From Terebella lapidaria (taxonomy: Eukaryota; Annelida; Polychaeta; Terebellida; Terebellidae): 64,000 nt of DNA. Position 1 is the first letter of the stretch; each line of letters starts with the position of its first letter. This document shows, in pieces, positions 23,301-38,136 of the stretch. The notes beneath the pieces are model-generated. The model saw nothing but the letters and a program-made list of their open reading frames with translations, ran no database searches and was not told where the DNA came from. The stretch is from assembly GCA_949152475.1 (NCBI GenBank), contig OX424560.1, positions 22,817,106 through 22,881,105 of the forward strand, given 5' to 3'. Position numbers and translations under genes: made by a program.

Positions 23301-25332
23301 TGAAGCAATCGCTCAAAGAGCTAGGACTTGGCAAAATAAAGTTAATGAACTTGAAGAGAAGTCTATAAACCAGCTAAAAAACGTTCTGAGAGAGAATTGA
23401 ATAGTTCTTTTCTTCACAAATTATCTATTTGCTAAATGGCGAAGTTATGCTATAAAAAACATGATCCCGTAAGTTAGAGAGAAAAAAAACAAGTTTGAGA
23501 GAGAGTTGAACCCGGGTCTATGGATTCAAAGTCCTGAGCTCTATGCACAGCACCAAAGTTGCCGACAGTGTGAAATGGTGTATTTATTGTATGTACTGCT
23601 AAAAACCGGGAATGGGGCTGGTTCCTTTGCCGGTTCGTCACCCCCAGCAGTCCTAATATAAGGGAGCCTGTCGCTTGACCCAGACTGTATTTAGACAAGA
23701 GTTTTAGGCTTTATTATATCAGTTGGACACCTCTGAGTCTGAAAACAAAAGAATTGTTTTGTTGTTTGAGATGTGCACTTGGATACATATATGATATACT
23801 GTACTACTGCTCAACCGAGTGTGTATATTTAGAAGGGGACATGTCCACAGGGGGTAATCGTTTCTGCAGCTTATTGGCGTGTGAACGGATTGAGAATCAG
23901 ATTCACCCCACTGCTCGTTCTACTTTGATATCTCGGCGAGTTTTCAATTTATTCCAAATGTGAAAAGTGGACCATAAAGTAGAATTAACACTGCCACTGA
24001 CTGCATGAAAAGCCTCGTAATTGAAAGTTCAGTAAATTTTTGAAAATTGGAACCATTGAAACATAAAATGTATTTGAAAAACCCAAAGACTGATAGGATT
24101 CGGATCTTTTGTGACGTCATCAATAGAGCTATTTTTCTCAAAATCATTCTGTCAAGAGCCATTATCCCACAGAATATCTACATCAAATTTGAAAAGAATC
24201 AAGCAACAAATGTGGACGCTATGAGTATGAAAAGACAAACAAATGAATTTTTCTCCAATTTTCCGTCATAAAAAGGTCAATTAGGCCATTACCACTGCAA
24301 TTATTGAACTGATATTTGTCAAATAGCTTCAGTAGGCATCCCCAATACTTCCCAGAGCACCGGATCAACAATAATCATGAATGGTTTATGCATCTCATGT
24401 AAACAATCAATTGAAGTATGATAAAATCACGTTTCACGTCATTATGACGTCATATGACGTCAGATTCCAAAAATAAGAACATATATCGAAACTACTCGCG
24501 AAGACCTTTCAAACGAGTTATTACTCGATATTTTCGCGAAAGGTCAAGGTCAAGGTCATTTTTTGGGTCAACTTCGACCTCAGGCGCTTGCAAAGGCTAT
24601 CGGCCATACGCCTTAGGTGTAAATACAAAAGTTGATAGGCTAAGTGAGTGCAATACTTTGGATTTACTTCCGCGTTTCTATCTTTCTTAGTTCCTGAGAT
24701 ATAGGGACCTACATGGTTTTCACTTGCAGGTCAATATTGACCTTGGCTTTCGACCTTCGACCTTGAATTTTTTTGGAACACAAGAACGTATCCTTGACTA
24801 TAAACTGGTTTATCATTAAGATTTTTAAGCACATTATTGACGCTTTTATCAGCATGGACAGCTTGAAACATGCAATTTCGCTTATAATGGGACCGATTTC
24901 GTTGCCATAGAAACGTCAATTACGTCATAACGGATTGACCGATCGCGCTAAAAATTGACATTGACCATAAGGGACCGGTCCGACATCGTTTCCAAGCATC
25001 AGATCGAAAATCGGAGGAGGTGACCTCCAAGGTCAAATATTCGACCTCAGGCGAACTTCTCAAGGTCAAGGTCAAATGTCAAGGTCAAGGTCACAAAAGA
25101 TAGAACTCGAGTATATCTACCATATGCACTTGATTTGAAGTCTCTACGACAATTAGAACTGGAGTTATGGTCACTTATGTGTTTTCGACGTTTTGCTTGA
25201 CCTTGACCTTGACCTTTGACCTAGACTCACCAAAAGTGTGCGGTGCCTGCCTGTTATCCTACAGATTACATACCCCAAGTTAGGTAACAATCACTGTACA
25301 ATTGCGACCTGTAGAGCAGTAACAGATAAACA

Positions 25333-25374
<42 letters not shown>

Positions 25375-25420
25375 CCAACCGACCAACATACTTGCCGAAT
25401 CTTTAGATTCCGGCAAGTAA
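23301..25420 (+). repeat. Array unit 12
   Basis: Length 2120 bp with (AATC)9 at 25336-25371 and the tRNA-Gln-like element at 23492-23562 (minus). No difference from the consensus was noticed. Confidence 0.98.
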
Positions 25421-27452
25421 TGAAGCAATCGCTCAAAGAGCTAGGACTTGGCAAAATAAAGTTAATGAACTTGAAGAGAAGTCTATAAACCAGCTAAAAA
25501 ACGTTCTGAGAGAGAATTGAATAGTTCTTTTCTTCACAAATTATCTATTTGCTAAATGGCGAAGTTATGCTATAAAAAACATGATCCCGTAAGTTAGAGA
25601 GAAAAAAAACAAGTTTGAGAGAGAGTTGAACCCGGGTCTATGGATTCAAAGTCCTGAGCTCTATGCACAGCACCAAAGTTGCCGACAGTGTGAAATGGTG
25701 TATTTATTGTATGTACTGCTAAAAACCGGGAATGGGGCTGGTTCCTTTGCCGGTTCGTCACCCCCAGCAGTCCTAATATAAGGGAGCCTGTCGCTTGACC
25801 CAGACTGTATTTAGACAAGAGTTTTAGGCTTTATTATATCAGTTGGACACCTCTGAGTCTGAAAACAAAAGAATTGTTTTGTTGTTTGAGATGTGCACTT
25901 GGATACATATATGATATACTGTACTACTGCTCAACCGAGTGTGTATATTTAGAAGGGGACATGTCCACAGGGGGTAATCGTTTCTGCAGCTTATTGGCGT
26001 GTGAACGGATTGAGAATCAGATTCACCCCACTGCTCGTTCTACTTTGATATCTCGGCGAGTTTTCAATTTATTCCAAATGTGAAAAGTGGACCATAAAGT
26101 AGAATTAACACTGCCACTGACTGCATGAAAAGCCTCGTAATTGAAAGTTCAGTAAATTTTTGAAAATTGGAACCATTGAAACATAAAATGTATTTGAAAA
26201 ACCCAAAGACTGATAGGATTCGGATCTTTTGTGACGTCATCAATAGAGCTATTTTTCTCAAAATCATTCTGTCAAGAGCCATTATCCCACAGAATATCTA
26301 CATCAAATTTGAAAAGAATCAAGCAACAAATGTGGACGCTATGAGTATGAAAAGACAAACAAATGAATTTTTCTCCAATTTTCCGTCATAAAAAGGTCAA
26401 TTAGGCCATTACCACTGCAATTATTGAACTGATATTTGTCAAATAGCTTCAGTAGGCATCCCCAATACTTCCCAGAGCACCGGATCAACAATAATCATGA
26501 ATGGTTTATGCATCTCATGTAAACAATCAATTGAAGTATGATAAAATCACGTTTCACGTCATTATGACGTCATATGACGTCAGATTCCAAAAATAAGAAC
26601 ATATATCGAAACTACTCGCGAAGACCTTTCAAACGAGTTATTACTCGATATTTTCGCGAAAGGTCAAGGTCAAGGTCATTTTTTGGGTCAACTTCGACCT
26701 CAGGCGCTTGCAAAGGCTATCGGCCATACGCCTTAGGTGTAAATACAAAAGTTGATAGGCTAAGTGAGTGCAATACTTTGGATTTACTTCCGCGTTTCTA
26801 TCTTTCTTAGTTCCTGAGATATAGGGACCTACATGGTTTTCACTTGCAGGTCAATATTGACCTTGGCTTTCGACCTTCGACCTTGAATTTTTTTGGAACA
26901 CAAGAACGTATCCTTGACTATAAACTGGTTTATCATTAAGATTTTTAAGCACATTATTGACGCTTTTATCAGCATGGACAGCTTGAAACATGCAATTTCG
27001 CTTATAATGGGACCGATTTCGTTGCCATAGAAACGTCAATTACGTCATAACGGATTGACCGATCGCGCTAAAAATTGACATTGACCATAAGGGACCGGTC
27101 CGACATCGTTTCCAAGCATCAGATCGAAAATCGGAGGAGGTGACCTCCAAGGTCAAATATTCGACCTCAGGCGAACTTCTCAAGGTCAAGGTCAAATGTC
27201 AAGGTCAAGGTCACAAAAGATAGAACTCGAGTATATCTACCATATGCACTTGATTTGAAGTCTCTACGACAATTAGAACTGGAGTTATGGTCACTTATGT
27301 GTTTTCGACGTTTTGCTTGACCTTGACCTTGACCTTTGACCTAGACTCACCAAAAGTGTGCGGTGCCTGCCTGTTATCCTACAGATTACATACCCCAAGT
27401 TAGGTAACAATCACTGTACAATTGCGACCTGTAGAGCAGTAACAGATAAACA

Positions 27453-27494
<42 letters not shown>

Positions 27495-27540
27495 CCAACC
27501 GACCAACATACTTGCCGAATCTTTAGATTCCGGCAAGTAA
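25421..27540 (+). repeat. Array unit 13
   Basis: Length 2120 bp with (AATC)9 at 27456-27491 and the tRNA-Gln-like element at 25612-25682 (minus). No difference from the consensus was noticed. Confidence 0.98.
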
Positions 27541-29572
27541 TGAAGCAATCGCTCAAAGAGCTAGGACTTGGCAAAATAAAGTTAATGAACTTGAAGAGAA
27601 GTCTATAAACCAGCTAAAAAACGTTCTGAGAGAGAATTGAATAGTTCTTTTCTTCACAAATTATCTATTTGCTAAATGGCGAAGTTATGCTATAAAAAAC
27701 ATGATCCCGTAAGTTAGAGAGAAAAAAAACAAGTTTGAGAGAGAGTTGAACCCGGGTCTATGGATTCAAAGTCCTGAGCTCTATGCACAGCACCAAAGTT
27801 GCCGACAGTGTGAAATGGTGTATTTATTGTATGTACTGCTAAAAACCGGGAATGGGGCTGGTTCCTTTGCCGGTTCGTCACCCCCAGCAGTCCTAATATA
27901 AGGGAGCCTGTCGCTTGACCCAGACTGTATTTAGACAAGAGTTTTAGGCTTTATTATATCAGTTGGACACCTCTGAGTCTGAAAACAAAAGAATTGTTTT
28001 GTTGTTTGAGATGTGCACTTGGATACATATATGATATACTGTACTACTGCTCAACCGAGTGTGTATATTTAGAAGGGGACATGTCCACAGGGGGTAATCG
28101 TTTCTGCAGCTTATTGGCGTGTGAACGGATTGAGAATCAGATTCACCCCACTGCTCGTTCTACTTTGATATCTCGGCGAGTTTTCAATTTATTCCAAATG
28201 TGAAAAGTGGACCATAAAGTAGAATTAACACTGCCACTGACTGCATGAAAAGCCTCGTAATTGAAAGTTCAGTAAATTTTTGAAAATTGGAACCATTGAA
28301 ACATAAAATGTATTTGAAAAACCCAAAGACTGATAGGATTCGGATCTTTTGTGACGTCATCAATAGAGCTATTTTTCTCAAAATCATTCTGTCAAGAGCC
28401 ATTATCCCACAGAATATCTACATCAAATTTGAAAAGAATCAAGCAACAAATGTGGACGCTATGAGTATGAAAAGACAAACAAATGAATTTTTCTCCAATT
28501 TTCCGTCATAAAAAGGTCAATTAGGCCATTACCACTGCAATTATTGAACTGATATTTGTCAAATAGCTTCAGTAGGCATCCCCAATACTTCCCAGAGCAC
28601 CGGATCAACAATAATCATGAATGGTTTATGCATCTCATGTAAACAATCAATTGAAGTATGATAAAATCACGTTTCACGTCATTATGACGTCATATGACGT
28701 CAGATTCCAAAAATAAGAACATATATCGAAACTACTCGCGAAGACCTTTCAAACGAGTTATTACTCGATATTTTCGCGAAAGGTCAAGGTCAAGGTCATT
28801 TTTTGGGTCAACTTCGACCTCAGGCGCTTGCAAAGGCTATCGGCCATACGCCTTAGGTGTAAATACAAAAGTTGATAGGCTAAGTGAGTGCAATACTTTG
28901 GATTTACTTCCGCGTTTCTATCTTTCTTAGTTCCTGAGATATAGGGACCTACATGGTTTTCACTTGCAGGTCAATATTGACCTTGGCTTTCGACCTTCGA
29001 CCTTGAATTTTTTTGGAACACAAGAACGTATCCTTGACTATAAACTGGTTTATCATTAAGATTTTTAAGCACATTATTGACGCTTTTATCAGCATGGACA
29101 GCTTGAAACATGCAATTTCGCTTATAATGGGACCGATTTCGTTGCCATAGAAACGTCAATTACGTCATAACGGATTGACCGATCGCGCTAAAAATTGACA
29201 TTGACCATAAGGGACCGGTCCGACATCGTTTCCAAGCATCAGATCGAAAATCGGAGGAGGTGACCTCCAAGGTCAAATATTCGACCTCAGGCGAACTTCT
29301 CAAGGTCAAGGTCAAATGTCAAGGTCAAGGTCACAAAAGATAGAACTCGAGTATATCTACCATATGCACTTGATTTGAAGTCTCTACGACAATTAGAACT
29401 GGAGTTATGGTCACTTATGTGTTTTCGACGTTTTGCTTGACCTTGACCTTGACCTTTGACCTAGACTCACCAAAAGTGTGCGGTGCCTGCCTGTTATCCT
29501 ACAGATTACATACCCCAAGTTAGGTAACAATCACTGTACAATTGCGACCTGTAGAGCAGTAACAGATAAACA

Positions 29573-29614
<42 letters not shown>

Positions 29615-29660
29615 CCAACCGACCAACATACTTGCCGAATCTTTAGATTCCGGCAAGTAA
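27541..29660 (+). repeat. Array unit 14
   Basis: Length 2120 bp with (AATC)9 at 29576-29611 and the tRNA-Gln-like element at 27732-27802 (minus). No difference from the consensus was noticed. Confidence 0.98.
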
Positions 29661-31692
29661 TGAAGCAATCGCTCAAAGAGCTAGGACTTGGCAAAATAAA
29701 GTTAATGAACTTGAAGAGAAGTCTATAAACCAGCTAAAAAACGTTCTGAGAGAGAATTGAATAGTTCTTTTCTTCACAAATTATCTATTTGCTAAATGGC
29801 GAAGTTATGCTATAAAAAACATGATCCCGTAAGTTAGAGAGAAAAAAAACAAGTTTGAGAGAGAGTTGAACCCGGGTCTATGGATTCAAAGTCCTGAGCT
29901 CTATGCACAGCACCAAAGTTGCCGACAGTGTGAAATGGTGTATTTATTGTATGTACTGCTAAAAACCGGGAATGGGGCTGGTTCCTTTGCCGGTTCGTCA
30001 CCCCCAGCAGTCCTAATATAAGGGAGCCTGTCGCTTGACCCAGACTGTATTTAGACAAGAGTTTTAGGCTTTATTATATCAGTTGGACACCTCTGAGTCT
30101 GAAAACAAAAGAATTGTTTTGTTGTTTGAGATGTGCACTTGGATACATATATGATATACTGTACTACTGCTCAACCGAGTGTGTATATTTAGAAGGGGAC
30201 ATGTCCACAGGGGGTAATCGTTTCTGCAGCTTATTGGCGTGTGAACGGATTGAGAATCAGATTCACCCCACTGCTCGTTCTACTTTGATATCTCGGCGAG
30301 TTTTCAATTTATTCCAAATGTGAAAAGTGGACCATAAAGTAGAATTAACACTGCCACTGACTGCATGAAAAGCCTCGTAATTGAAAGTTCAGTAAATTTT
30401 TGAAAATTGGAACCATTGAAACATAAAATGTATTTGAAAAACCCAAAGACTGATAGGATTCGGATCTTTTGTGACGTCATCAATAGAGCTATTTTTCTCA
30501 AAATCATTCTGTCAAGAGCCATTATCCCACAGAATATCTACATCAAATTTGAAAAGAATCAAGCAACAAATGTGGACGCTATGAGTATGAAAAGACAAAC
30601 AAATGAATTTTTCTCCAATTTTCCGTCATAAAAAGGTCAATTAGGCCATTACCACTGCAATTATTGAACTGATATTTGTCAAATAGCTTCAGTAGGCATC
30701 CCCAATACTTCCCAGAGCACCGGATCAACAATAATCATGAATGGTTTATGCATCTCATGTAAACAATCAATTGAAGTATGATAAAATCACGTTTCACGTC
30801 ATTATGACGTCATATGACGTCAGATTCCAAAAATAAGAACATATATCGAAACTACTCGCGAAGACCTTTCAAACGAGTTATTACTCGATATTTTCGCGAA
30901 AGGTCAAGGTCAAGGTCATTTTTTGGGTCAACTTCGACCTCAGGCGCTTGCAAAGGCTATCGGCCATACGCCTTAGGTGTAAATACAAAAGTTGATAGGC
31001 TAAGTGAGTGCAATACTTTGGATTTACTTCCGCGTTTCTATCTTTCTTAGTTCCTGAGATATAGGGACCTACATGGTTTTCACTTGCAGGTCAATATTGA
31101 CCTTGGCTTTCGACCTTCGACCTTGAATTTTTTTGGAACACAAGAACGTATCCTTGACTATAAACTGGTTTATCATTAAGATTTTTAAGCACATTATTGA
31201 CGCTTTTATCAGCATGGACAGCTTGAAACATGCAATTTCGCTTATAATGGGACCGATTTCGTTGCCATAGAAACGTCAATTACGTCATAACGGATTGACC
31301 GATCGCGCTAAAAATTGACATTGACCATAAGGGACCGGTCCGACATCGTTTCCAAGCATCAGATCGAAAATCGGAGGAGGTGACCTCCAAGGTCAAATAT
31401 TCGACCTCAGGCGAACTTCTCAAGGTCAAGGTCAAATGTCAAGGTCAAGGTCACAAAAGATAGAACTCGAGTATATCTACCATATGCACTTGATTTGAAG
31501 TCTCTACGACAATTAGAACTGGAGTTATGGTCACTTATGTGTTTTCGACGTTTTGCTTGACCTTGACCTTGACCTTTGACCTAGACTCACCAAAAGTGTG
31601 CGGTGCCTGCCTGTTATCCTACAGATTACATACCCCAAGTTAGGTAACAATCACTGTACAATTGCGACCTGTAGAGCAGTAACAGATAAACA

Positions 31693-31730
<38 letters not shown>

Positions 31731-31776
31731 CCAACCGACCAACATACTTGCCGAATCTTTAGATTCCGGCAAGTAA
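29661..31776 (+). repeat. Array unit 15
   Basis: Length 2116 bp through (AATC)8 at 31696-31727. The tRNA-Gln-like element is at 29852-29922 (minus). No base substitution was noticed. Confidence 0.98.
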
Positions 31777-33808
31777 TGAAGCAATCGCTCAAAGAGCTAG
31801 GACTTGGCAAAATAAAGTTAATGAACTTGAAGAGAAGTCTATAAACCAGCTAAAAAACGTTCTGAGAGAGAATTGAATAGTTCTTTTCTTCACAAATTAT
31901 CTATTTGCTAAATGGCGAAGTTATGCTATAAAAAACATGATCCCGTAAGTTAGAGAGAAAAAAAACAAGTTTGAGAGAGAGTTGAACCCGGGTCTATGGA
32001 TTCAAAGTCCTGAGCTCTATGCACAGCACCAAAGTTGCCGATAGTGTGAAATGGTGTATTTATTGTATGTACTGCTAAAAACCGGGAATGGGGCTGGTTC
32101 CTTTGCCGGTTCGTCACCCCCAGCAGTCCTAATATAAGGGAGCCTGTCGCTTGACCCAGACTGTATTTAGACAAGAGTTTTAGGCTTTATTATATCAGTT
32201 GGACACCTCTGAGTCTGAAAACAAAAGAATTGTTTTGTTGTTTGAGATGTGCACTTGGATACATATATGATATACTGTACTACTGCTCAACCGAGTGTGT
32301 ATATTTAGAAGGGGACATGTCCACAGGGGGTAATCGTTTCTGCAGCTTATTGGCGTGTGAACGGATTGAGAATCAGATTCACCCCACTGCTCGTTCTACT
32401 TTGATATCTCGGCGAGTTTTCAATTTATTCCAAATGTGAAAAGTGGACCATAAAGTAGAATTAACACTGCCACTGACTGCATGAAAAGCCTCGTAATTGA
32501 AAGTTCAGTAAATTTTTGAAAATTGGAACCATTGAAACATAAAATGTATTTGAAAAACCCAAAGACTGATAGGATTCGGATCTTTTGTGACGTCATCAAT
32601 AGAGCTATTTTTCTCAAAATCATTCTGTCAAGAGCCATTATCCCACAGAATATCTACATCAAATTTGAAAAGAATCAAGCAACAAATGTGGACGCTATGA
32701 GTATGAAAAGACAAACAAATGAATTTTTCTCCAATTTTCCGTCATAAAAAGGTCAATTAGGCCATTACCACTGCAATTATTGAACTGATATTTGTCAAAT
32801 AGCTTCAGTAGGCATCCCCAATACTTCCCAGAGCACCGGATCAACAATAATCATGAATGGTTTATGCATCTCATGTAAACAATCAATTGAAGTATGATAA
32901 AATCACGTTTCACGTCATTATGACGTCATATGACGTCAGATTCCAAAAATAAGAACATATATCGAAACTACTCGCGAAGACCTTTCAAACGAGTTATTAC
33001 TCGATATTTTCGCGAAAGGTCAAGGTCAAGGTCATTTTTTGGGTCAACTTCGACCTCAGGCGCTTGCAAAGGCTATCGGCCATACGCCTTAGGTGTAAAT
33101 ACAAAAGTTGATAGGCTAAGTGAGTGCAATACTTTGGATTTACTTCCGCGTTTCTATCTTTCTTAGTTCCTGAGATATAGGGACCTACATGGTTTTCACT
33201 TGCAGGTCAATATTGACCTTGGCTTTCGACCTTCGACCTTGAATTTTTTTGGAACACAAGAACGTATCCTTGACTATAAACTGGTTTATCATTAAGATTT
33301 TTAAGCACATTATTGACGCTTTTATCAGCATGGACAGCTTGAAACATGCAATTTCGCTTATAATGGGACCGATTTCGTTGCCATAGAAACGTCAATTACG
33401 TCATAACGGATTGACCGATCGCGCTAAAAATTGACATTGACCATAAGGGACCGGTCCGACATCGTTTCCAAGCATCAGATCGAAAATCGGAGGAGGTGAC
33501 CTCCAAGGTCAAATATTCGACCTCAGGCGAACTTCTCAAGGTCAAGGTCAAATGTCAAGGTCAAGGTCACAAAAGATAGAACTCGAGTATATCTACCATA
33601 TGCACTTGATTTGAAGTCTCTACGACAATTAGAACTGGAGTTATGGTCACTTATGTGTTTTCGACGTTTTGCTTGACCTTGACCTTGACCTTTGACCTAG
33701 ACTCACCAAAAGTGTGCGGTGCCTCCCTGTTATCCTACAGATTACATACCCCAAGTTAGGTAACAATCACTGTACAATTGCGACCTGTAGAGCAGTAACA
33801 GATAAACA

Positions 33809-33850
<42 letters not shown>

Positions 33851-33896
33851 CCAACCGACCAACATACTTGCCGAATCTTTAGATTCCGGCAAGTAA
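31777..33896 (+). repeat. Array unit 16
   Basis: Length 2120 bp with (AATC)9 at 33812-33847 and the tRNA-Gln-like element at 31968-32038 (minus). Two private variants: C to T at 32042, four bases outside the 5' end of the tRNA-like element, and G to C at 33725. Confidence 0.98.
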
Positions 33897-35928
33897 TGAA
33901 GCAATCGCTCAAAGAGCTAGGACTTGGCAAAATAAAGTTAATGAACTTGAAGAGAAGTCTATAAACCAGCTAAAAAACGTTCTGAGAGAGAATTGAATAG
34001 TTCTTTTCTTCACAAATTATCTATTTGCTAAATGGCGAAGTTATGCTATAAAAAACATGATCCCGTAAGTTAGAGAGAAAAAAAACAAGTTTGAGAGAGA
34101 GTTGAACCCGGGTCTATGGATTCAAAGTCCTGAGCTCTATGCACAGCACCAAAGTTGCCGACAGTGTGAAATGGTGTATTTATTGTATGTACTGCTAAAA
34201 ACCGGGAATGGGGCTGGTTCCTTTGCCGGTTCGTCACCCCCAGCAGTCCTAATATAAGGGAGCCTGTCGCTTGACCCAGACTGTATTTAGACAAGAGTTT
34301 TAGGCTTTATTATATCAGTTGGACACCTCTGAGTCTGAAAACAAAAGAATTGTTTTGTTGTTTGAGATGTGCACTTGGATACATATATGATATACTGTAC
34401 TACTGCTCAACCGAGTGTGTATATTTAGAAGGGGACATGTCCACAGGGGGTAATCGTTTCTGCAGCTTATTGGCGTGTGAACGGATTGAGAATCAGATTC
34501 ACCCCACTGCTCGTTCTACTTTGATATCTCGGCGAGTTTTCAATTTATTCCAAATGTGAAAAGTGGACCATAAAGTAGAATTAACACTGCCACTGACTGC
34601 ATGAAAAGCCTCGTAATTGAAAGTTCAGTAAATTTTTGAAAATTGGAACCATTGAAACATAAAATGTATTTGAAAAACCCAAAGACTGATAGGATTCGGA
34701 TCTTTTGTGACGTCATCAATAGAGCTATTTTTCTCAAAATCATTCTGTCAAGAGCCATTATCCCACAGAATATCTACATCAAATTTGAAAAGAATCAAGC
34801 AACAAATGTGGACGCTATGAGTATGAAAAGACAAACAAATGAATTTTTCTCCAATTTTCCGTCATAAAAAGGTCAATTAGGCCATTACCACTGCAATTAT
34901 TGAACTGATATTTGTCAAATAGCTTCAGTAGGCATCCCCAATACTTCCCAGAGCACCGGATCAACAATAATCATGAATGGTTTATGCATCTCATGTAAAC
35001 AATCAATTGAAGTATGATAAAATCACGTTTCACGTCATTATGACGTCATATGACGTCAGATTCCAAAAATAAGAACATATATCGAAACTACTCGCGAAGA
35101 CCTTTCAAACGAGTTATTACTCGATATTTTCGCGAAAGGTCAAGGTCAAGGTCATTTTTTGGGTCAACTTCGACCTCAGGCGCTTGCAAAGGCTATCGGC
35201 CATACGCCTTAGGTGTAAATACAAAAGTTGATAGGCTAAGTGAGTGCAATACTTTGGATTTACTTCCGCGTTTCTATCTTTCTTAGTTCCTGAGATATAG
35301 GGACCTACATGGTTTTCACTTGCAGGTCAATATTGACCTTGGCTTTCGACCTTCGACCTTGAATTTTTTTGGAACACAAGAACGTATCCTTGACTATAAA
35401 CTGGTTTATCATTAAGATTTTTAAGCACATTATTGACGCTTTTATCAGCATGGACAGCTTGAAACATGCAATTTCGCTTATAATGGGACCGATTTCGTTG
35501 CCATAGAAACGTCAATTACGTCATAACGGATTGACCGATCGCGCTAAAAATTGACATTGACCATAAGGGACCGGTCCGACATCGTTTCCAAGCATCAGAT
35601 CGAAAATCGGAGGAGGTGACCTCCAAGGTCAAATATTCGACCTCAGGCGAACTTCTCAAGGTCAAGGTCAAATGTCAAGGTCAAGGTCACAAAAGATAGA
35701 ACTCGAGTATATCTACCATATGCACTTGATTTGAAGTCTCTACGACAATTAGAACTGGAGTTATGGTCACTTATGTGTTTTCGACGTTTTGCTTGACCTT
35801 GACCTTGACCTTTGACCTAGACTCACCAAAAGTGTGCGGTGCCTGCCTGTTATCCTACAGATTACATACCCCAAGTTAGGTAACAATCACTGTACAATTG
35901 CGACCTGTAGAGCAGTAACAGATAAACA

Positions 35929-35970
<42 letters not shown>

Positions 35971-36016
35971 CCAACCGACCAACATACTTGCCGAATCTTT
36001 AGATTCCGGCAAGTAA
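33897..36016 (+). repeat. Array unit 17
   Basis: Length 2120 bp with (AATC)9 at 35932-35967 and the tRNA-Gln-like element at 34088-34158 (minus). No difference from the consensus was noticed. Confidence 0.98.
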
Positions 36017-38048
36017 TGAAGCAATCGCTCAAAGAGCTAGGACTTGGCAAAATAAAGTTAATGAACTTGAAGAGAAGTCTATAAACCAGCTAAAAAACGT
36101 TCTGAGAGAGAATTGAATAGTTCTTTTCTTCACAAATTATCTATTTGCTAAATGGCGAAGTTATGCTATAAAAAACATGATCCCGTAAGTTAGAGAGAAA
36201 AAAAACAAGTTTGAGAGAGAGTTGAACCCGGGTCTATGGATTCAAAGTCCTGAGCTCTATGCACAGCACCAAAGTTGCCGACAGTGTGAAATGGTGTATT
36301 TATTGTATGTACTGCTAAAAACCGGGAATGGGGCTGGTTCCTTTGCCGGTTCGTCACCCCCAGCAGTCCTAATATAAGGGAGCCTGTCGCTTGACCCAGA
36401 CTGTATTTAGACAAGAGTTTTAGGCTTTATTATATCAGTTGGACACCTCTGAGTCTGAAAACAAAAGAATTGTTTTGTTGTTTGAGATGTGCACTTGGAT
36501 ACATATATGATATACTGTACTACTGCTCAACCGAGTGTGTATATTTAGAAGGGGACATGTCCACAGGGGGTAATCGTTTCTGCAGCTTATTGGCGTGTGA
36601 ACGGATTGAGAATCAGATTCACCCCACTGCTCGTTCTACTTTGATATCTCGGCGAGTTTTCAATTTATTCCAAATGTGAAAAGTGGACCATAAAGTAGAA
36701 TTAACACTGCCACTGACTGCATGAAAAGCCTCGTAATTGAAAGTTCAGTAAATTTTTGAAAATTGGAACCATTGAAACATAAAATGTATTTGAAAAACCC
36801 AAAGACTGATAGGATTCGGATCTTTTGTGACGTCATCAATAGAGCTATTTTTCTCAAAATCATTCTGTCAAGAGCCATTATCCCACAGAATATCTACATC
36901 AAATTTGAAAAGAATCAAGCAACAAATGTGGACGCTATGAGTATGAAAAGACAAACAAATGAATTTTTCTCCAATTTTCCGTCATAAAAAGGTCAATTAG
37001 GCCATTACCACTGCAATTATTGAACTGATATTTGTCAAATAGCTTCAGTAGGCATCCCCAATACTTCCCAGAGCACCGGATCAACAATAATCATGAATGG
37101 TTTATGCATCTCATGTAAACAATCAATTGAAGTATGATAAAATCACGTTTCACGTCATTATGACGTCATATGACGTCAGATTCCAAAAATAAGAACATAT
37201 ATCGAAACTACTCGCGAAGACCTTTCAAACGAGTTATTACTCGATATTTTCGCGAAAGGTCAAGGTCAAGGTCATTTTTTGGGTCAACTTCGACCTCAGG
37301 CGCTTGCAAAGGCTATCGGCCATACGCCTTAGGTGTAAATACAAAAGTTGATAGGCTAAGTGAGTGCAATACTTTGGATTTACTTCCGCGTTTCTATCTT
37401 TCTTAGTTCCTGAGATATAGGGACCTACATGGTTTTCACTTGCAGGTCAATATTGACCTTGGCTTTCGACCTTCGACCTTGAATTTTTTTGGAACACAAG
37501 AACGTATCCTTGACTATAAACTGGTTTATCATTAAGATTTTTAAGCACATTATTGACGCTTTTATCAGCATGGACAGCTTGAAACATGCAATTTCGCTTA
37601 TAATGGGACCGATTTCGTTGCCATAGAAACGTCAATTACGTCATAACGGATTGACCGATCGCGCTAAAAATTGACATTGACCATAAGGGACCGGTCCGAC
37701 ATCGTTTCCAAGCATCAGATCGAAAATCGGAGGAGGTGACCTCCAAGGTCAAATATTCGACCTCAGGCGAACTTCTCAAGGTCAAGGTCAAATGTCAAGG
37801 TCAAGGTCACAAAAGATAGAACTCGAGTATATCTACCATATGCACTTGATTTGAAGTCTCTACGACAATTAGAACTGGAGTTATGGTCACTTATGTGTTT
37901 TCGACGTTTTGCTTGACCTTGACCTTGACCTTTGACCTAGACTCACCAAAAGTGTGCGGTGCCTGCCTGTTATCCTACAGATTACATACCCCAAGTTAGG
38001 TAACAATCACTGTACAATTGCGACCTGTAGAGCAGTAACAGATAAACA

Positions 38049-38090
<42 letters not shown>

Positions 38091-38136
38091 CCAACCGACC
38101 AACATACTTGCCGAATCTTTAGATTCCGGCAAGTAA
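36017..38136 (+). repeat. Array unit 18
   Basis: Length 2120 bp with (AATC)9 at 38052-38087 and the tRNA-Gln-like element at 36208-36278 (minus). No difference from the consensus was noticed. Confidence 0.98.
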